Positions 11,289 through 20,764 of a stretch of 64,000 nucleotides of DNA are shown here, piece by piece. The notes beneath the pieces are model-generated. The model ran no database searches, was not told where the DNA came from, and saw only the letters and a program-made list of their open reading frames with translations. Made by a program: the position numbers and the translations under genes. The DNA lies in assembly GCF_900637545.1 (NCBI RefSeq), contig NZ_LR134376.1, forward strand, positions 67,501-131,500. The letters run 5' to 3'. Source of the stretch: Aeromonas encheleia (GTDB lineage: Bacteria > Pseudomonadota > Gammaproteobacteria > Enterobacterales > Aeromonadaceae). Position 1 is the first letter of the stretch. Every line of letters begins with the position of its first letter.

Positions 11289-11747
11289 TTATTGGCGACC
11301 AGAGGAACCAAACCCGCCTTCACCCCGTTCACTCTGATTGAATTCGTCGACCAGCTGGAAGCTGGCCTGCACCACCGGCAGGATCACCAGCTGGGCGATG
11401 CGCTCGCCGGGCTGCATGGTGAAGCTGTCGTTGCCGCGATTCCAGACCGAGACCATCAGCTGGCCCTGGTAGTCGGAATCGATGAGGCCGACCAGGTTGC
11501 CGAGCACTATGCCGTGCTTATGGCCGAGGCCGGAGCGGGGCAGTATGGTGGCGCACAGGCCCGGATCCTGGATGTGAATGGCGAGGCCGGTCGGCACCAG
11601 GCTGGTGTCCCCCGGTGCCAGGGTCAGCGGCGCATCCAGCAGGGCGCGCAGATCCATGCCGGCAGAACCCGGTGTGGCGTAGGCAGGCAGCGGGAATTCG
11701 GTGCCGATGCGGGCATCCAGGATTTTCAGTTCAATTTGTGTGTTCAT
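11289..11747 (-). CDS. dut: dUTP diphosphatase
   Basis: A 152-residue trimeric dUTPase (E. coli 151) that hydrolyses dUTP to dUMP, keeping uracil out of DNA and feeding thymidylate synthesis. All five motifs are visible: [36 protein letters not shown], and the C-terminal GEGGFGSSG arm. It is the middle gene of coaBC-dut-slmA. The ribosome site is weak. A partial copy of its 5' end, including the bases before the start, lies 67 bases upstream. Confidence 0.97.
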   Translation of the reverse strand: MNTQIELKILDARIGTEFPLPAYATPGSAGMDLRALLDAPLTLAPGDTSLVPTGLAIHIQDPGLCATILPRSGLGHKHGIVLGNLVGLIDSDYQGQLMVSVWNRGNDSFTMQPGERIAQLVILPVVQASFQLVDEFNQSERGEGGFGSSGRQ

Positions 11748-11760
11748 GAATCGTTCGTTT

Positions 11761-11826
11761 TCAATGAGTGCTTGTGTGGACGCCCAGAATTTTCAATGCA
11801 ATCTGCGCCGTCATGAATCTTTCGTC
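11761..11826 (-). pseudogene. duplicate remnant of the dut 5' end (17-codon ORF)
   Basis: Read from the ATG at 11814, the [16 protein letters not shown]... stops at 11761. The intact dut starts [13 protein letters not shown]. The bases before both ATGs (GATTC, and ACGAA a little upstream) match as well. Codon differences in the shared residues (CAA/CAG, CTG/TTG, ATC/ATT) are synonymous. It lies between the coaBC stop (11846) and dut, so it is on the operon transcript and could be translated as a leader peptide. Confidence 0.8.
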
Positions 11827-11845
11827 AGTTGGAATGGGCCGGGGC

Positions 11846-13048
11846 TCAGGGTCGATAGTGGCGTGCAATCAGGGCAATGAGATGACGAGCCAGCGTCAGC
11901 TTATCGGCCAGGGGCAGGGCGGCTTGACCCCCTTGCCAGAAGACGGTCAGGGCGTTGTCATCGGCATTGAAGCCTTGGCCTGCGCGGGACACGTCGTTGG
12001 CGGCGATCATATCCAGCCGTTTTCGCTGCAGTTTATCGAGGGCGTATTGTTCCACATCCACGGTTTCGGCGGCAAATCCGACGGTGAAGGGCTTGTTCGG
12101 CAGCGCCCCCACGGCGGCGATGATGTCGGGATTCTTGACCAGGGTCAGCAGCATCTGGTCGTTGCCACCGGTCTTCTTGATCTTCTGCTCGGCGACCCGC
12201 TCCGGGCGATAGTCCGCCACGGCGGCGCAGCCGATGAAGAGGTCGCACTCGGCAACTCGGCTCATCACCGCCTGGTGCATCTGCTCGGCGCTCTCCACCT
12301 CGACCCGTTCCACCCCCTGGGGGGCGGCCAGGGTGACCGGGCCGCTCACCAGCGTCACCTCGGCGCCCGCCTCACGGGCAGCGCGGGCGATGGCATAGCC
12401 CATCTTGCCGGAGCTGTGGTTGCTGATGTAGCGCACCGGATCCAGTGCCTCGCGGGTCGGCCCGGCGGTGAGCAGCAGTTTGACGCCCGCCAGCAACGGC
12501 TCGGCGGCAAGCTGCTGGCAGCAGCGTTCGACCAGTTCGAGGGGATCCAGCATCCGGCCTGGGCCGACATCACCACAGGCCTGGCTGCCGGAGTCCGGCC
12601 CCCACAGCAGGATGCCACGGCTGGCCAGGGTATCGAGGTTGGCCTGAGTGGCGGCGTTGCGATACATCTGCTGGTTCATGGCCGGGGCCAGCGCCACCGG
12701 TGCCGGCGTCGCCAGGCAGAGGGTGGTCAGCAGCTCGTCGGCCATGCCGGCGGCCATGCGCGCCATCAGATTGGCGCTGGCGGGGGCGATCAGCACCAGA
12801 TCGGCCCACTTGGCCAGCTCGATGTGGCCCATGCCCGCCTCGGCAGCGGGATCCAGCAGGCTGTCGGCGACCGGGTGGCCGGAGACCGCCTGCAGGGTCA
12901 GCGGGGTGATGAACTCCTTGGCGGAGCGGGTCATCACCACGCGCACCTCTGCCCCCTGATCTTTCAGGCGGCGTACCAGCTCGGCACTCTTGTAGGCGGC
13001 GATCCCGCCACTGACACCCAACAGGATGCGTTTATCGGCCAATCTCAT
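11846..13048 (-). CDS. coaBC: bifunctional phosphopantothenoylcysteine decarboxylase / synthase
   Basis: A fusion enzyme of 400 residues for two steps of coenzyme A synthesis. The N-terminal flavoprotein CoaC has VSGGIAAYK, the APAMNQQM substrate clamp and the reactive Cys of [14 protein letters not shown]. The C-terminal CTP-dependent CoaB has [16 protein letters not shown] and NHSSGKMG. The start MRLADKR at 13048 is chosen because it aligns with the E. coli start and has AGAG at workable distance; an ATG three codons upstream has its site too close. It heads the coaBC-dut-slmA cluster and is divergent from radC. Confidence 0.96.
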   Translation of the reverse strand: MRLADKRILLGVSGGIAAYKSAELVRRLKDQGAEVRVVMTRSAKEFITPLTLQAVSGHPVADSLLDPAAEAGMGHIELAKWADLVLIAPASANLMARMAAGMADELLTTLCLATPAPVALAPAMNQQMYRNAATQANLDTLASRGILLWGPDSGSQACGDVGPGRMLDPLELVERCCQQLAAEPLLAGVKLLLTAGPTREALDPVRYISNHSSGKMGYAIARAAREAGAEVTLVSGPVTLAAPQGVERVEVESAEQMHQAVMSRVAECDLFIGCAAVADYRPERVAEQKIKKTGGNDQMLLTLVKNPDIIAAVGALPNKPFTVGFAAETVDVEQYALDKLQRKRLDMIAANDVSRAGQGFNADDNALTVFWQGGQAALPLADKLTLARHLIALIARHYRP

Positions 13049-13195
13049 CTGCTGCATCTCTTCCGGCTCACTCTGACTGGTCGGCTAAGATACCACAGGC
13101 GACGGGCGACGACAGAGGCTGACATGGGGGAGTTGTGGTCGGGCTCCCGTGATTTTTTGCTATGGTTTCTCTCAATAGGGATGAGGGAGAGACAA

Positions 13196-13870
13196 ATGAG
13201 CATCAAGGAGTGGCCGGAGGAGGAACGCCCGAGAGAGAAGCTGTTGCGGCGGGGGGCGGGGGTACTGTCCGATGCCGAATTGCTGGCCATCTTCCTGCGT
13301 ACCGGGGTCAACGGACTGAGTGCGGTGGACCTCTCCCGCCAGCTGTTGCAGCAGTTTGGCTCGCTGCGGGCACTGCTCGGCGCCGAGCAGCAGAGCTTCT
13401 GCAGCGCCCACGGACTGGGGCCTGCCAAGTACGCCCAGTTGCAGGCGGTGCTGGAGATGGGCAAGCGCCATCTGGCCGAGCAGTTGCAACGGGGGGATGC
13501 GCTCACCTCGCCCCAGCTGACCCGGGATTATCTGCAGGCCCAGCTGCGGGATAGACCGCGGGAGGTGTTCGCCCTGTTGCTGCTGGACAACCAGCATAGA
13601 GTCATTCAATTCGTTGAACTTTTCTACGGCACCCTCGATTCGGCGAGCGTCTGGCCCAGAGAAATCGTGCAGATCGCGCTCAAACATAATGCAGCCGCCG
13701 TGATTCTGGCGCATAATCACCCGTCCGGCGTAGCCGAGCCCAGTCGGGCCGACCGCCAACTCACGGATCGGATCTTGGCCGCCTTGGCCCTGATCGATAT
13801 CAGAGTGCTGGATCACTTGGTGATCGGTGATGGCATCACGGTTTCTTTCGCAGAGCGTGGTTGGTTGTAA
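13196..13870 (+). CDS. radC: RadC family JAMM-domain protein
   Basis: A 224-residue protein with an N-terminal helix-hairpin-helix region ([23 protein letters not shown]) and a C-terminal JAB/MPN metal motif (EIVQIAL, then HNHPSG and a downstream Asp in PSRADRQ). The family was named for DNA repair, but its biochemical role is unresolved. The start at 13196 follows a GAGGGAGAG ribosome site. Its position, divergent from coaBC and upstream of rpmB-rpmG, is the conserved gammaproteobacterial context. Confidence 0.94.
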   Translation: MSIKEWPEEERPREKLLRRGAGVLSDAELLAIFLRTGVNGLSAVDLSRQLLQQFGSLRALLGAEQQSFCSAHGLGPAKYAQLQAVLEMGKRHLAEQLQRGDALTSPQLTRDYLQAQLRDRPREVFALLLLDNQHRVIQFVELFYGTLDSASVWPREIVQIALKHNAAAVILAHNHPSGVAEPSRADRQLTDRILAALALIDIRVLDHLVIGDGITVSFAERGWL

Positions 13871-13892
13871 CTGGGCTCTGGCACTGTATTAG

Positions 13893-13921
13893 TTGATCTT
13901 TGATCACGGATGCTGTATAAA
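13893..13921 (+). promoter_or_regulatory. probable sigma-70 promoter for rpmB-rpmG
   Basis: TTGATC (13893-13898) and TATAAA (13916-13921) are separated by 17 bases. They lie about 90 bases upstream of rpmB and just after the radC stop codon. Confidence 0.6.
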
Positions 13922-14009
13922 ATGCCGCCTTCTGTTTGCCCCGCAATCGAAGGCCAGCGGGGCAGATATTTGCTCGAGCAATAATGAAGTAAGATTTGGA
14001 GAGACTGAC

Positions 14010-14246
14010 ATGTCTAGAGTATGCCAAGTAACCGGCAAGCGCCCGGCAGTTGGTAACAACCGTTCGCACGCTAACAACGCGACCAAGCGTCGTTTCCTGC
14101 CGAACCTGCACACTCACCGTTTTTGGGTTGAGAGTGAAAAACGCTTCGTGAGCCTGCGCGTATCCGCAAAAGGCATGCGTATCATCGACAAGCGCGGCGT
14201 TGAAGTGGTTCTGGCTGAACTGCGTGCCAGCGGCGTTAAGGTATAA
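14010..14246 (+). CDS. rpmB: 50S ribosomal protein L28
   Basis: A 78-residue basic protein starting [12 protein letters not shown] with [15 protein letters not shown], matching bacterial L28 at normal length. GGAGAG lies upstream of the start. It is followed 11 bases later by rpmG, the usual pair, and both share the downstream terminator. Only a single cysteine is present, so this is the zinc-free form. Confidence 0.98.
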
Positions 14247-14257
14247 GGAATTAGATC

Positions 14258-14425
14258 ATGGCTAAAGGTATTCGCGATAAGATTCGTCTGAACTCCAGCG
14301 CCGGTACTGGTCACTTCTATACCACTACCAAGAACAAGCGCACCATGCCCGAAAAAATGGAGATCAAAAAGTTTGATCCCGTGATTCGTCAGCATGTGAT
14401 CTACAAGGAAGGCAAAATCAAGTAA
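14258..14425 (+). CDS. rpmG: 50S ribosomal protein L33 (zinc-free form)
   Basis: A 55-residue L33 starting [20 protein letters not shown] and ending in basic YKEGKIK. It lacks the CxxC pairs of zinc-binding L33 paralogues, as in E. coli RpmG. It has an 11-base gap from rpmB, AAGGA upstream of the ATG, and a strong terminator 20 bases after the stop. Confidence 0.98.
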   Translation: MAKGIRDKIRLNSSAGTGHFYTTTKNKRTMPEKMEIKKFDPVIRQHVIYKEGKIK

Positions 14426-14445
14426 TTACTTGATGCTGCATTCCC

Positions 14446-14474
14446 AAAAGCCCGGCTTCGTGCCGGGTTTTTTT
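14446..14474 (+). terminator. rpmB-rpmG terminator
   Basis: The stem CCCGGC/GCCGGG with loop TTCGT is followed by seven T residues and preceded by AAAAG. Confidence 0.92.
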
Positions 14475-14518
14475 ATGGCCGGAATTCAGTACACTGCCGG
14501 TTGAAAGGGAGGCTTGTC

Positions 14519-14974
14519 ATGTTCAAATTGAGCCGTAAAGGCTGGAATAACGTGATCATCGTGGTGGTGCTGATCGTGATCACCCTGCTGCACCGGTTGG
14601 AGCAGGCCCAGCAGGAGAACAGCGCCCAACGGCCGCGGCCCCTGTTGCCGGACGCCGCCGTGGTGCTGACCTGGCAAGGCCCGAGCTGGCAGATAGAACG
14701 CATCGGCCAGGGCTGGCGCAGCGGGCCGGATCTGGGGCTGAGCAGCGCCCAGCTGGCCGCCCATATCGAGGCGTGGCAAGGCTGGTTGCTGCCACCCGGC
14801 GACGCCGTGCGCGGCACCCCTGTCACCCTCAAGGTGTGGATCGCCGGCCAGAGCGATCCGATCGAGCTGGGGCTCTATCAGGACAGCGGCAAGTTTGCCG
14901 CCCTGCTGCCCCCCTCAACCTGGCTCAGCCTGAGCCAGGCGCAATACCGCAGCCTGCTGCGGCCAACCCCCTGA
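14519..14974 (+). CDS. membrane-anchored hypothetical protein (151 aa)
   Basis: The ATG at 14519 has GGGAGG six bases upstream. The product has one N-terminal hydrophobic helix (VIIVVVLIVITLLH, residues ~12-25) preceded by positive charges. The rest is a ~120-residue periplasmic-side domain rich in Trp (WQGPSWQIERIGQGW) and beta-prone segments. No catalytic motif is seen. It sits between rpmG and mutM, with 28 bases before mutM, so it may be co-transcribed with it. I do not recognise a named family; it is likely a lineage-conserved protein of unknown role. Confidence 0.75.
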   Translation: MFKLSRKGWNNVIIVVVLIVITLLHRLEQAQQENSAQRPRPLLPDAAVVLTWQGPSWQIERIGQGWRSGPDLGLSSAQLAAHIEAWQGWLLPPGDAVRGTPVTLKVWIAGQSDPIELGLYQDSGKFAALLPPSTWLSLSQAQYRSLLRPTP

Positions 14975-15002
14975 TCCACACTCATTAGCGTGAGAGCCAT
15001 TT

Positions 15003-15815
15003 ATGCCTGAATTACCGGAAGTCGAAGTCAGCCGCCAGGGTATCTCCCCCTGGCTCACCGGCATCAAGGTGACGCGCGTGGTGGTGCGGGACGGGCGCTT
15101 GCGCTGGCCGGTGCCCGGCGAGATCCAGGAGCTGGTGGATCTGTGCATCAACCGGGTCAGCCGCCGCGCCAAGTACCTGCTGCTGGAGACCGACTTCGGC
15201 ACCGCCATCCTGCATCTCGGCATGTCCGGCAGCCTGCGGGTGCTGGACATCGGCACCCCGGCCGAGAAGCACGATCACGTGGATATCGAGCTCGCCAACG
15301 GCAAGCTGCTGCGGCTCAACGATCCGCGCCGCTTCGGGGCCCTGCTGTGGACCCGCGAGCCGGCCGAGGCCCATGCGCTGCTGGCCAAACTCGGCCCTGA
15401 GCCGCTCACCGAGGCCTTCAGTGCCGAGTACCTGCAGGGGCGCGCCAAGGGGCGCAGCACCACCATCAAGACCTTCCTGATGGACAATCACGTGGTGGTC
15501 GGGGTGGGCAACATCTACGCCAACGAGGCGCTCTACGCCGCCGGCATTCACCCCAAACGGGCCGCGGGCAACATCAGCGCCGAGCGGCTGGCGACCCTGG
15601 TGGCCGAGATCAAGCGGGTGCTGGCCGCCGCCATCCAGCAGGGGGGCACCACCCTCAAGGATTTCACCAGCGCCGATGGCAAGCCCGGCTATTTCGTGCA
15701 GCAGTTGCAGGTCTATGGCCGCGGCGGCCAGCCCTGCTACCAGTGCCATACCCTGCTCAGCGAAGTGCGGCTGGGGCAGCGTACAACAGTGTTCTGTTCT
15801 CATTGCCAGCGCTGA
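15003..15815 (+). CDS. mutM: formamidopyrimidine-DNA glycosylase
   Basis: A 270-residue base-excision repair enzyme that removes 8-oxoguanine and Fapy lesions and nicks the abasic site. It starts [11 protein letters not shown], giving the catalytic N-terminal proline and the following glutamate after Met removal. It also has the H2TH motif ([19 protein letters not shown]) and a C-terminal zinc finger with two CxxC pairs (CYQCH...CSHC). The length equals the family norm. Confidence 0.97.
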   Translation: MPELPEVEVSRQGISPWLTGIKVTRVVVRDGRLRWPVPGEIQELVDLCINRVSRRAKYLLLETDFGTAILHLGMSGSLRVLDIGTPAEKHDHVDIELANGKLLRLNDPRRFGALLWTREPAEAHALLAKLGPEPLTEAFSAEYLQGRAKGRSTTIKTFLMDNHVVVGVGNIYANEALYAAGIHPKRAAGNISAERLATLVAEIKRVLAAAIQQGGTTLKDFTSADGKPGYFVQQLQVYGRGGQPCYQCHTLLSEVRLGQRTTVFCSHCQR

Positions 15816-15928
15816 TCCGGACCATTTGGGGGTAGACGCGGCGAAGTTGTAACGACGTATTTCCAGTCTGTTGAAGCCCCGGCTGTCGCTGACTAGTATC
15901 TCGCTGTACACGCAGAAGAGATAATAAA

Positions 15929-16858
15929 ATGACAGCAAAATCAATGGACTGGGATCATTTATCCCGGCAGGGGCACTATTGCGCCCAAAAAATGGCCCGC
16001 TTCCTCTACCCCGACGACAGCGCCCGCAAGACCTTCAATCGCGGCAAGTTCGTGCTGCGCAGCCTGCTCTACCGGCCACAGCTGAGCCGGGTGTTCGAAC
16101 TGTTCCAGGCAGAACCCCTGCGGGCCCTCCCCGCCCAGCATCCCGAGTTGCTCGACAAGCCGATGCGACCCTATCGCTTCGCCTGCTCGACCGTGCAGCA
16201 GCGGGTCGAGATGGTGGAGGCACACTATCGGCTGCTGCTGGCCCGCTACCCGGCGCAGATCGACCCGCTCTATCTGGGGGAGGGGATCGAACTCGGCCGT
16301 TACCCCGACAGTGAGCATCGCATCGTGCTGCGCCACGATGGCACCTTCCGCCGCGAGGCCGAGCTGGCCCTCTCCATCGTCAACGCGCGGGGCGAGCGGC
16401 TCTACAGCTGCGCCTTCTCGCTGGCCGGCAGCAGCACCGAGCTGGCGCTGGTGATAGGTTCGGTGCAGGGGCCAGAACCCGGCGTTTCGCAGCCGCAACA
16501 GCAGGTGCGGGCGCTGACCAAGGCGGGCCATGGCCTGAGGCCCAAGTCGCTGGTGGTGATGATGGTGCTGGCGCTGGCCGAGGCGATGGGGGCCGCGCGT
16601 GTCTCGGCGGTGCGGATGAAGGCGCATATCTTCCAGGCCAAGCGCTACAGCAAGAAGAAGAGAGCCTGTCTGCAGGCGGATTATGACGAGCTGTGGCAGG
16701 AGTTCGGCGCTATCTCGCAGGACGCCAACTTCGTGCGGTTGCAGCCGGTGGTGCGCAAACCGCTGGAGGAGATCGCGGCCAAGAAGCGCGCCATGTACCG
16801 GCGCCGCTACGCCTGGCTCGACGAGTTGCAGCTGGCCTGCCGTCAGGCCCTGAGCTGA
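15929..16858 (+). CDS. DUF535 (VirK/YbjX) family protein
   Basis: A 309-residue protein matching the DUF535 family that includes E. coli YbjX and Shigella VirK. Typical features are the early FNRGKFVLRSLLYRPQLSRVF segment, LRHDGTFRREAELALSIV, and the Lys/Arg-rich stretch KRYSKKKRACLQADYDELW. There is no signal peptide or membrane helix. The family has been linked to virulence-factor export and envelope stress, but no biochemical activity is established. It is monocistronic, between mutM and convergent coaD. Confidence 0.88.
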   Translation: MTAKSMDWDHLSRQGHYCAQKMARFLYPDDSARKTFNRGKFVLRSLLYRPQLSRVFELFQAEPLRALPAQHPELLDKPMRPYRFACSTVQQRVEMVEAHYRLLLARYPAQIDPLYLGEGIELGRYPDSEHRIVLRHDGTFRREAELALSIVNARGERLYSCAFSLAGSSTELALVIGSVQGPEPGVSQPQQQVRALTKAGHGLRPKSLVVMMVLALAEAMGAARVSAVRMKAHIFQAKRYSKKKRACLQADYDELWQEFGAISQDANFVRLQPVVRKPLEEIAAKKRAMYRRRYAWLDELQLACRQALS

Positions 16859-16896
16859 CGCCAGGGCCCTGGCTGGCTATGACGGGCCACTGGTCG

Positions 16897-17454
<558 letters not shown>

Positions 17455-17547
17455 TCATCGCTTGAGAATAGCAGTGCATCAGGCAAGAATACCGGCACCG
17501 CGCATCAAGCCTTCCTGCATTGGTGACAGGAAGCATAGGGATTTCTT

Positions 17548-18594
17548 ATGAAACGCATTCTGGTAGTACGCAATGACAAGATTGGCGACTTCATGCTGGC
17601 CTGGCCGAGCTTTGCCATGCTCAAGCGCTCCATGGATTGTCATGTGACTGCCCTGGTGCCTGCCTACACGGCGCCGCTGGCCCGCCTCTGCCCCTGGATC
17701 GACGAGATCATCCTGGACCCGGGGGCCCGGGCCGACAAGGAACAGCAACGGGCCTTGCAGGCCCGCATCAAGGCCGCTGCCTTCGATGCGTCCATCTGCC
17801 TCTTTTCCAACTCCCGCAACGCCATGCTGGTGTGGAAGGCGCACATCCCTTACCGGCTGGCGCCCGCCACCAAGCTGGCCCAGGTGCTCTACAACCAGCG
17901 CCTGATCCAGCGCCGCTCCCGCTCCCAGAAGCCGGAGTACGAATACAACCTGGACCTGGTGCGCCGCTTCCTCGCCGATCAGCAACAGAGCGTGGTGGAG
18001 CCGCAGGCTCCCTACCTCAGCTTCGATGAGCAGAGCCTGCAGCAGGTGCGCGAGCAGGTCGCCAGCCGGCTGAAGCTGGACGCCAGCCGACCCTGGCTGA
18101 TGGTCCATGCCGGCAGCGGTGGCTCGGCCAACAACCTCTCCATCGAACAGTACTCGCGGCTCATCATCAAGCTCAACCAGGCCTGCCCCGAGTTGCAGTG
18201 CGTGCTGACTGCGGGACCGGGGGAGGAGGGCAAGGCCGAGCAGCTGGCGGCGGAACTGCTGGCCCACGGCGGCAACGGCTGGATCTACCGCTCCGACGAG
18301 GGGCTGCCCAAGTTCTGCCAGGTGATGGCCAACGCCGCCCTGTTCGTGGCGGGCAGCACGGGGCCGCTGCACATAGCCGCGGCGCTGGACGTGCCGACCA
18401 TCGGCTTCTTCCCGGCCCACCGCTCCGCCACCCCCCTGCGCTGGCGGCCGCTCAACAGTGAGGGGCGCCATCTGGCGTTCAGCCCGCCGGAAGACAGCGA
18501 TCACCCGGATGACATGAGCCAGCTCGATCCCAAGACCATGGCGGCGGCGATCGCCCGCTGGGCCTCGCCGTTCTGGCAGGAGAAAAACGGATAG
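17548..18594 (+). CDS. glycosyltransferase family 9 (heptosyltransferase-like)
   Basis: A 348-residue GT-B fold enzyme. The N-terminal RNDKIGDFMLAWPSFAMLK is the classic family 9 opening, and the donor-binding C-terminal half has MVHAGSGGSANNLSIEQY and VAGSTGPLHIAAALDVPTIGFF. It is probably an LPS core transferase using ADP-heptose or a related sugar, acting on the cytoplasmic face of the inner membrane. It clusters loosely with waaE-like, waaF and waaA genes downstream. The exact acceptor cannot be read from the sequence. It is followed by a terminator at 18601. Confidence 0.88.
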   Translation: MKRILVVRNDKIGDFMLAWPSFAMLKRSMDCHVTALVPAYTAPLARLCPWIDEIILDPGARADKEQQRALQARIKAAAFDASICLFSNSRNAMLVWKAHIPYRLAPATKLAQVLYNQRLIQRRSRSQKPEYEYNLDLVRRFLADQQQSVVEPQAPYLSFDEQSLQQVREQVASRLKLDASRPWLMVHAGSGGSANNLSIEQYSRLIIKLNQACPELQCVLTAGPGEEGKAEQLAAELLAHGGNGWIYRSDEGLPKFCQVMANAALFVAGSTGPLHIAAALDVPTIGFFPAHRSATPLRWRPLNSEGRHLAFSPPEDSDHPDDMSQLDPKTMAAAIARWASPFWQEKNG

Positions 18595-18600
18595 ACAGCA

Positions 18601-18624
18601 ACAGGGCCCTCGCGGGCCCTGTTT
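18601..18624 (+). terminator. terminator after the GT9 gene
   Basis: The 9-bp stem ACAGGGCCC/GGGCCCTGT has loop TCGC and is followed by TTT. It starts six bases after the stop codon. The T-run is short. Confidence 0.75.
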
Positions 18625-18656
18625 CATCATGCTGGTTTATCCGGTTGGGGCCGGCG

Positions 18657-19502
18657 TTACTTGTCCGCTTGGTCCGGCGCCTGGGGCTGCTGCCGGATCC
18701 AGAGATCCGCGTACTTCACGAAGGTGGAGTGGGCGGAGAGGATGGCCAGCAGCAGACCCTGCTTGCCATCGAGGAAGCCGGCCTTGAGCAGGTACATCTT
18801 CAGGAAGCAACCCAGCGCATGCACCAGCCCCTGGCCGAGGGAGCCTTTCTTGCCGCGGACGGTGCGCTGATCGGCCCAGGCCCTGGCGTAACCGGCTGAC
18901 TTCACCAGATAGTGCTCAAGATCCCGATAGGTGAAGTGAAGCAGGTCGCCGTGCAGGTTGACTATCTTCATGTTGGCGCGCACCTCCACCTTCTCGTGCA
19001 CCAGCACCTCGTTGTAGCTGGTCAGCGCCTTGGGATAGAGGCGCAGCACCCGATCCGGATACCAGCCGCTGTGGCGGATGAAGCGGCCGAACACCCAGGA
19101 GAGGCGTGGCAGGGAGTAGATGGTGTCCTGGGCCGGGTTGGCCATGACGGTGGCGATGGCCGCTCTCAGTTCGGGGGTGAGCCGCTCGTCCGCGTCCAGC
19201 CACAGCACCCATTCCGACTGGACGTGGGACTGGGCGAGGCGGCGCTGGCGGCCGAAGCCGGGCCACTGGGCGTTGACGAAGAAGCGAGCGCCGAATTCGG
19301 CGGCGATGGCGGGGGTCTCGTCCTGGCTGCCGGAGTCCAGGATGACGATCTCGTCCACCAGATCTTCGAGGGAGGCGAGGCAGGCGCGCAGGTTGTCGGC
19401 TTCATTCTTGACGATCAGGACGGCCGCCAGGGTCGGTTTTTTCACGGGTTCAGGGCTCTCGTTGGCGCCCGGCGGGCGGGTCATGCTCAGATTGGCGCCC
19501 AT
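18657..19502 (-). CDS. waaE: family 2 glycosyltransferase, WaaE/KdtX-like
   Basis: A 281-residue GT-A enzyme. The sequence [17 protein letters not shown] (~residue 27) opens the nucleotide-sugar fold, followed by [12 protein letters not shown] and the metal-binding [12 protein letters not shown]. The whole layout matches WaaE/KdtX beta-1,4-glucosyltransferases that add glucose to heptose I of the LPS inner core. The ATG at 19502 has TTAGG upstream; a later ATG at 19484 lacks a site. It is divergent from waaF-waaA, consistent with a core-LPS locus. Substrate specificity is inferred from family. Confidence 0.85.
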   Translation of the reverse strand: MGANLSMTRPPGANESPEPVKKPTLAAVLIVKNEADNLRACLASLEDLVDEIVILDSGSQDETPAIAAEFGARFFVNAQWPGFGRQRRLAQSHVQSEWVLWLDADERLTPELRAAIATVMANPAQDTIYSLPRLSWVFGRFIRHSGWYPDRVLRLYPKALTSYNEVLVHEKVEVRANMKIVNLHGDLLHFTYRDLEHYLVKSAGYARAWADQRTVRGKKGSLGQGLVHALGCFLKMYLLKAGFLDGKQGLLLAILSAHSTFVKYADLWIRQQPQAPDQADK

Positions 19503-19662
19503 TCTAGCCTAAAACACCGGCCGGAGCATGGGTCTGCGACCAGGTTCGGGCATGTCCTTTTGGCATGTGCTGAGCGGGTTATCGGGGATCTTCGGCCATT
19601 CTTGGGGCATAATCTCGCCCAGCAACGATTAACCGCAGGGCTTGGCCCAAGAGACGCGTGAG

Positions 19663-20763
19663 ATGAAGATATTGGTGATCGGCCCCTCCTGGGTCGGCGA
19701 CATGGTGATGTCCCAGAGCCTCTACAAGGCGATCAAGGCCAATCACCCCGACAGCGAGCTGCATGTGATGGCCCCGGCCTGGTGTGTAGCCCTGCTGGAG
19801 CGGATGCCCGAGGTGGACAAGGCGATTCCCATGCCGCTCGGCCACGGCGACTTCAAGCTGGGGGCCCGCCGCCGGCTCGGCAAGCAGCTGGCCGCCGAGC
19901 AGTACGATCAGGCCATCATCCAGCCCAACTCCATGAAGTCGGCGCTGATCCCCTGGTTTGCCAACATCCCGGTGCGTACCGGCTGGAAGGGGGAGCACCG
20001 CTTCGGCCTGCTCAACGATCTGCGCAGCAACAAGAAGGCCTTCCCGCTGATGGTGGAGGCCTATCTGGCGCTGGCCTATCCCAAGGCGCAGATGAAGAGC
20101 CGGACCGACATCCCGACCATTCCCCATCCCTCCCTCCATGTGGACCTCATCAACCAGGACAAGGCGCTGGTGCGGCTCGGGCTGGATCGCGCCCGCCCTG
20201 TGCTGGTGCTCTGTCCGGGGGCCGAGTTCGGGCCGGCCAAGCGCTGGCCTGAGGGGCACTACGCCGTGGTGGCCCAGAAGCATCTGGATGAGGGCTGGCA
20301 GGTGTGGATCTTCGGCTCCGGCAAGGATGTGGAGGTGGCCAACACCATCCGCGATCGGATCAATCCGCTGTCGCGCTCCAACTGCCACGTGCTGGCGGGC
20401 AAGACCAGCCTGCACGAGGCGATCGATCTGATGGCACTGGCCGGTCGGGTCATCGCCAACGACTCCGGCCTGATGCACGTCGCCGCCGCCCTCAACCGGC
20501 CGCTGATCGGCGTCTATGGTTCCACCTCGCCGCTCTACACGCCGCCACTGGCGGATCGGGTCGAGATAGTGCACACCGACATCGAATGCCGCCCCTGCTT
20601 CAAGCGCATCTGCAAGTTTGGCCACCTCAAGTGCCTGATCGAGCTGATGCCGGAGCAGGTAATTGAGGCGGGTAAACGCTTGGAGCGGGGCGAGTCGGCG
20701 GAGCTGGTCATCGCGCTGCAACCGGTCAACGACGGTGCCGCCGGCTCGGGACAGGGCCAGTAG
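19663..20763 (+). CDS. waaF: ADP-heptose:LPS heptosyltransferase II
   Basis: A 366-residue GT9 enzyme (E. coli 348) that adds the second heptose to the LPS inner core. It starts MKILVIGPSWVGDMVMSQSL, nearly identical to E. coli WaaF. It contains LCPGAEFGPAKRWP and NDSGLMHVAAALNRPLIGVYGSTSP, the ADP-heptose-binding elements. It ends one base before the waaA start, so the two are translationally coupled. Confidence 0.96.
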   Translation: MKILVIGPSWVGDMVMSQSLYKAIKANHPDSELHVMAPAWCVALLERMPEVDKAIPMPLGHGDFKLGARRRLGKQLAAEQYDQAIIQPNSMKSALIPWFANIPVRTGWKGEHRFGLLNDLRSNKKAFPLMVEAYLALAYPKAQMKSRTDIPTIPHPSLHVDLINQDKALVRLGLDRARPVLVLCPGAEFGPAKRWPEGHYAVVAQKHLDEGWQVWIFGSGKDVEVANTIRDRINPLSRSNCHVLAGKTSLHEAIDLMALAGRVIANDSGLMHVAAALNRPLIGVYGSTSPLYTPPLADRVEIVHTDIECRPCFKRICKFGHLKCLIELMPEQVIEAGKRLERGESAELVIALQPVNDGAAGSGQGQ

Positions 20764-20764
20764 C

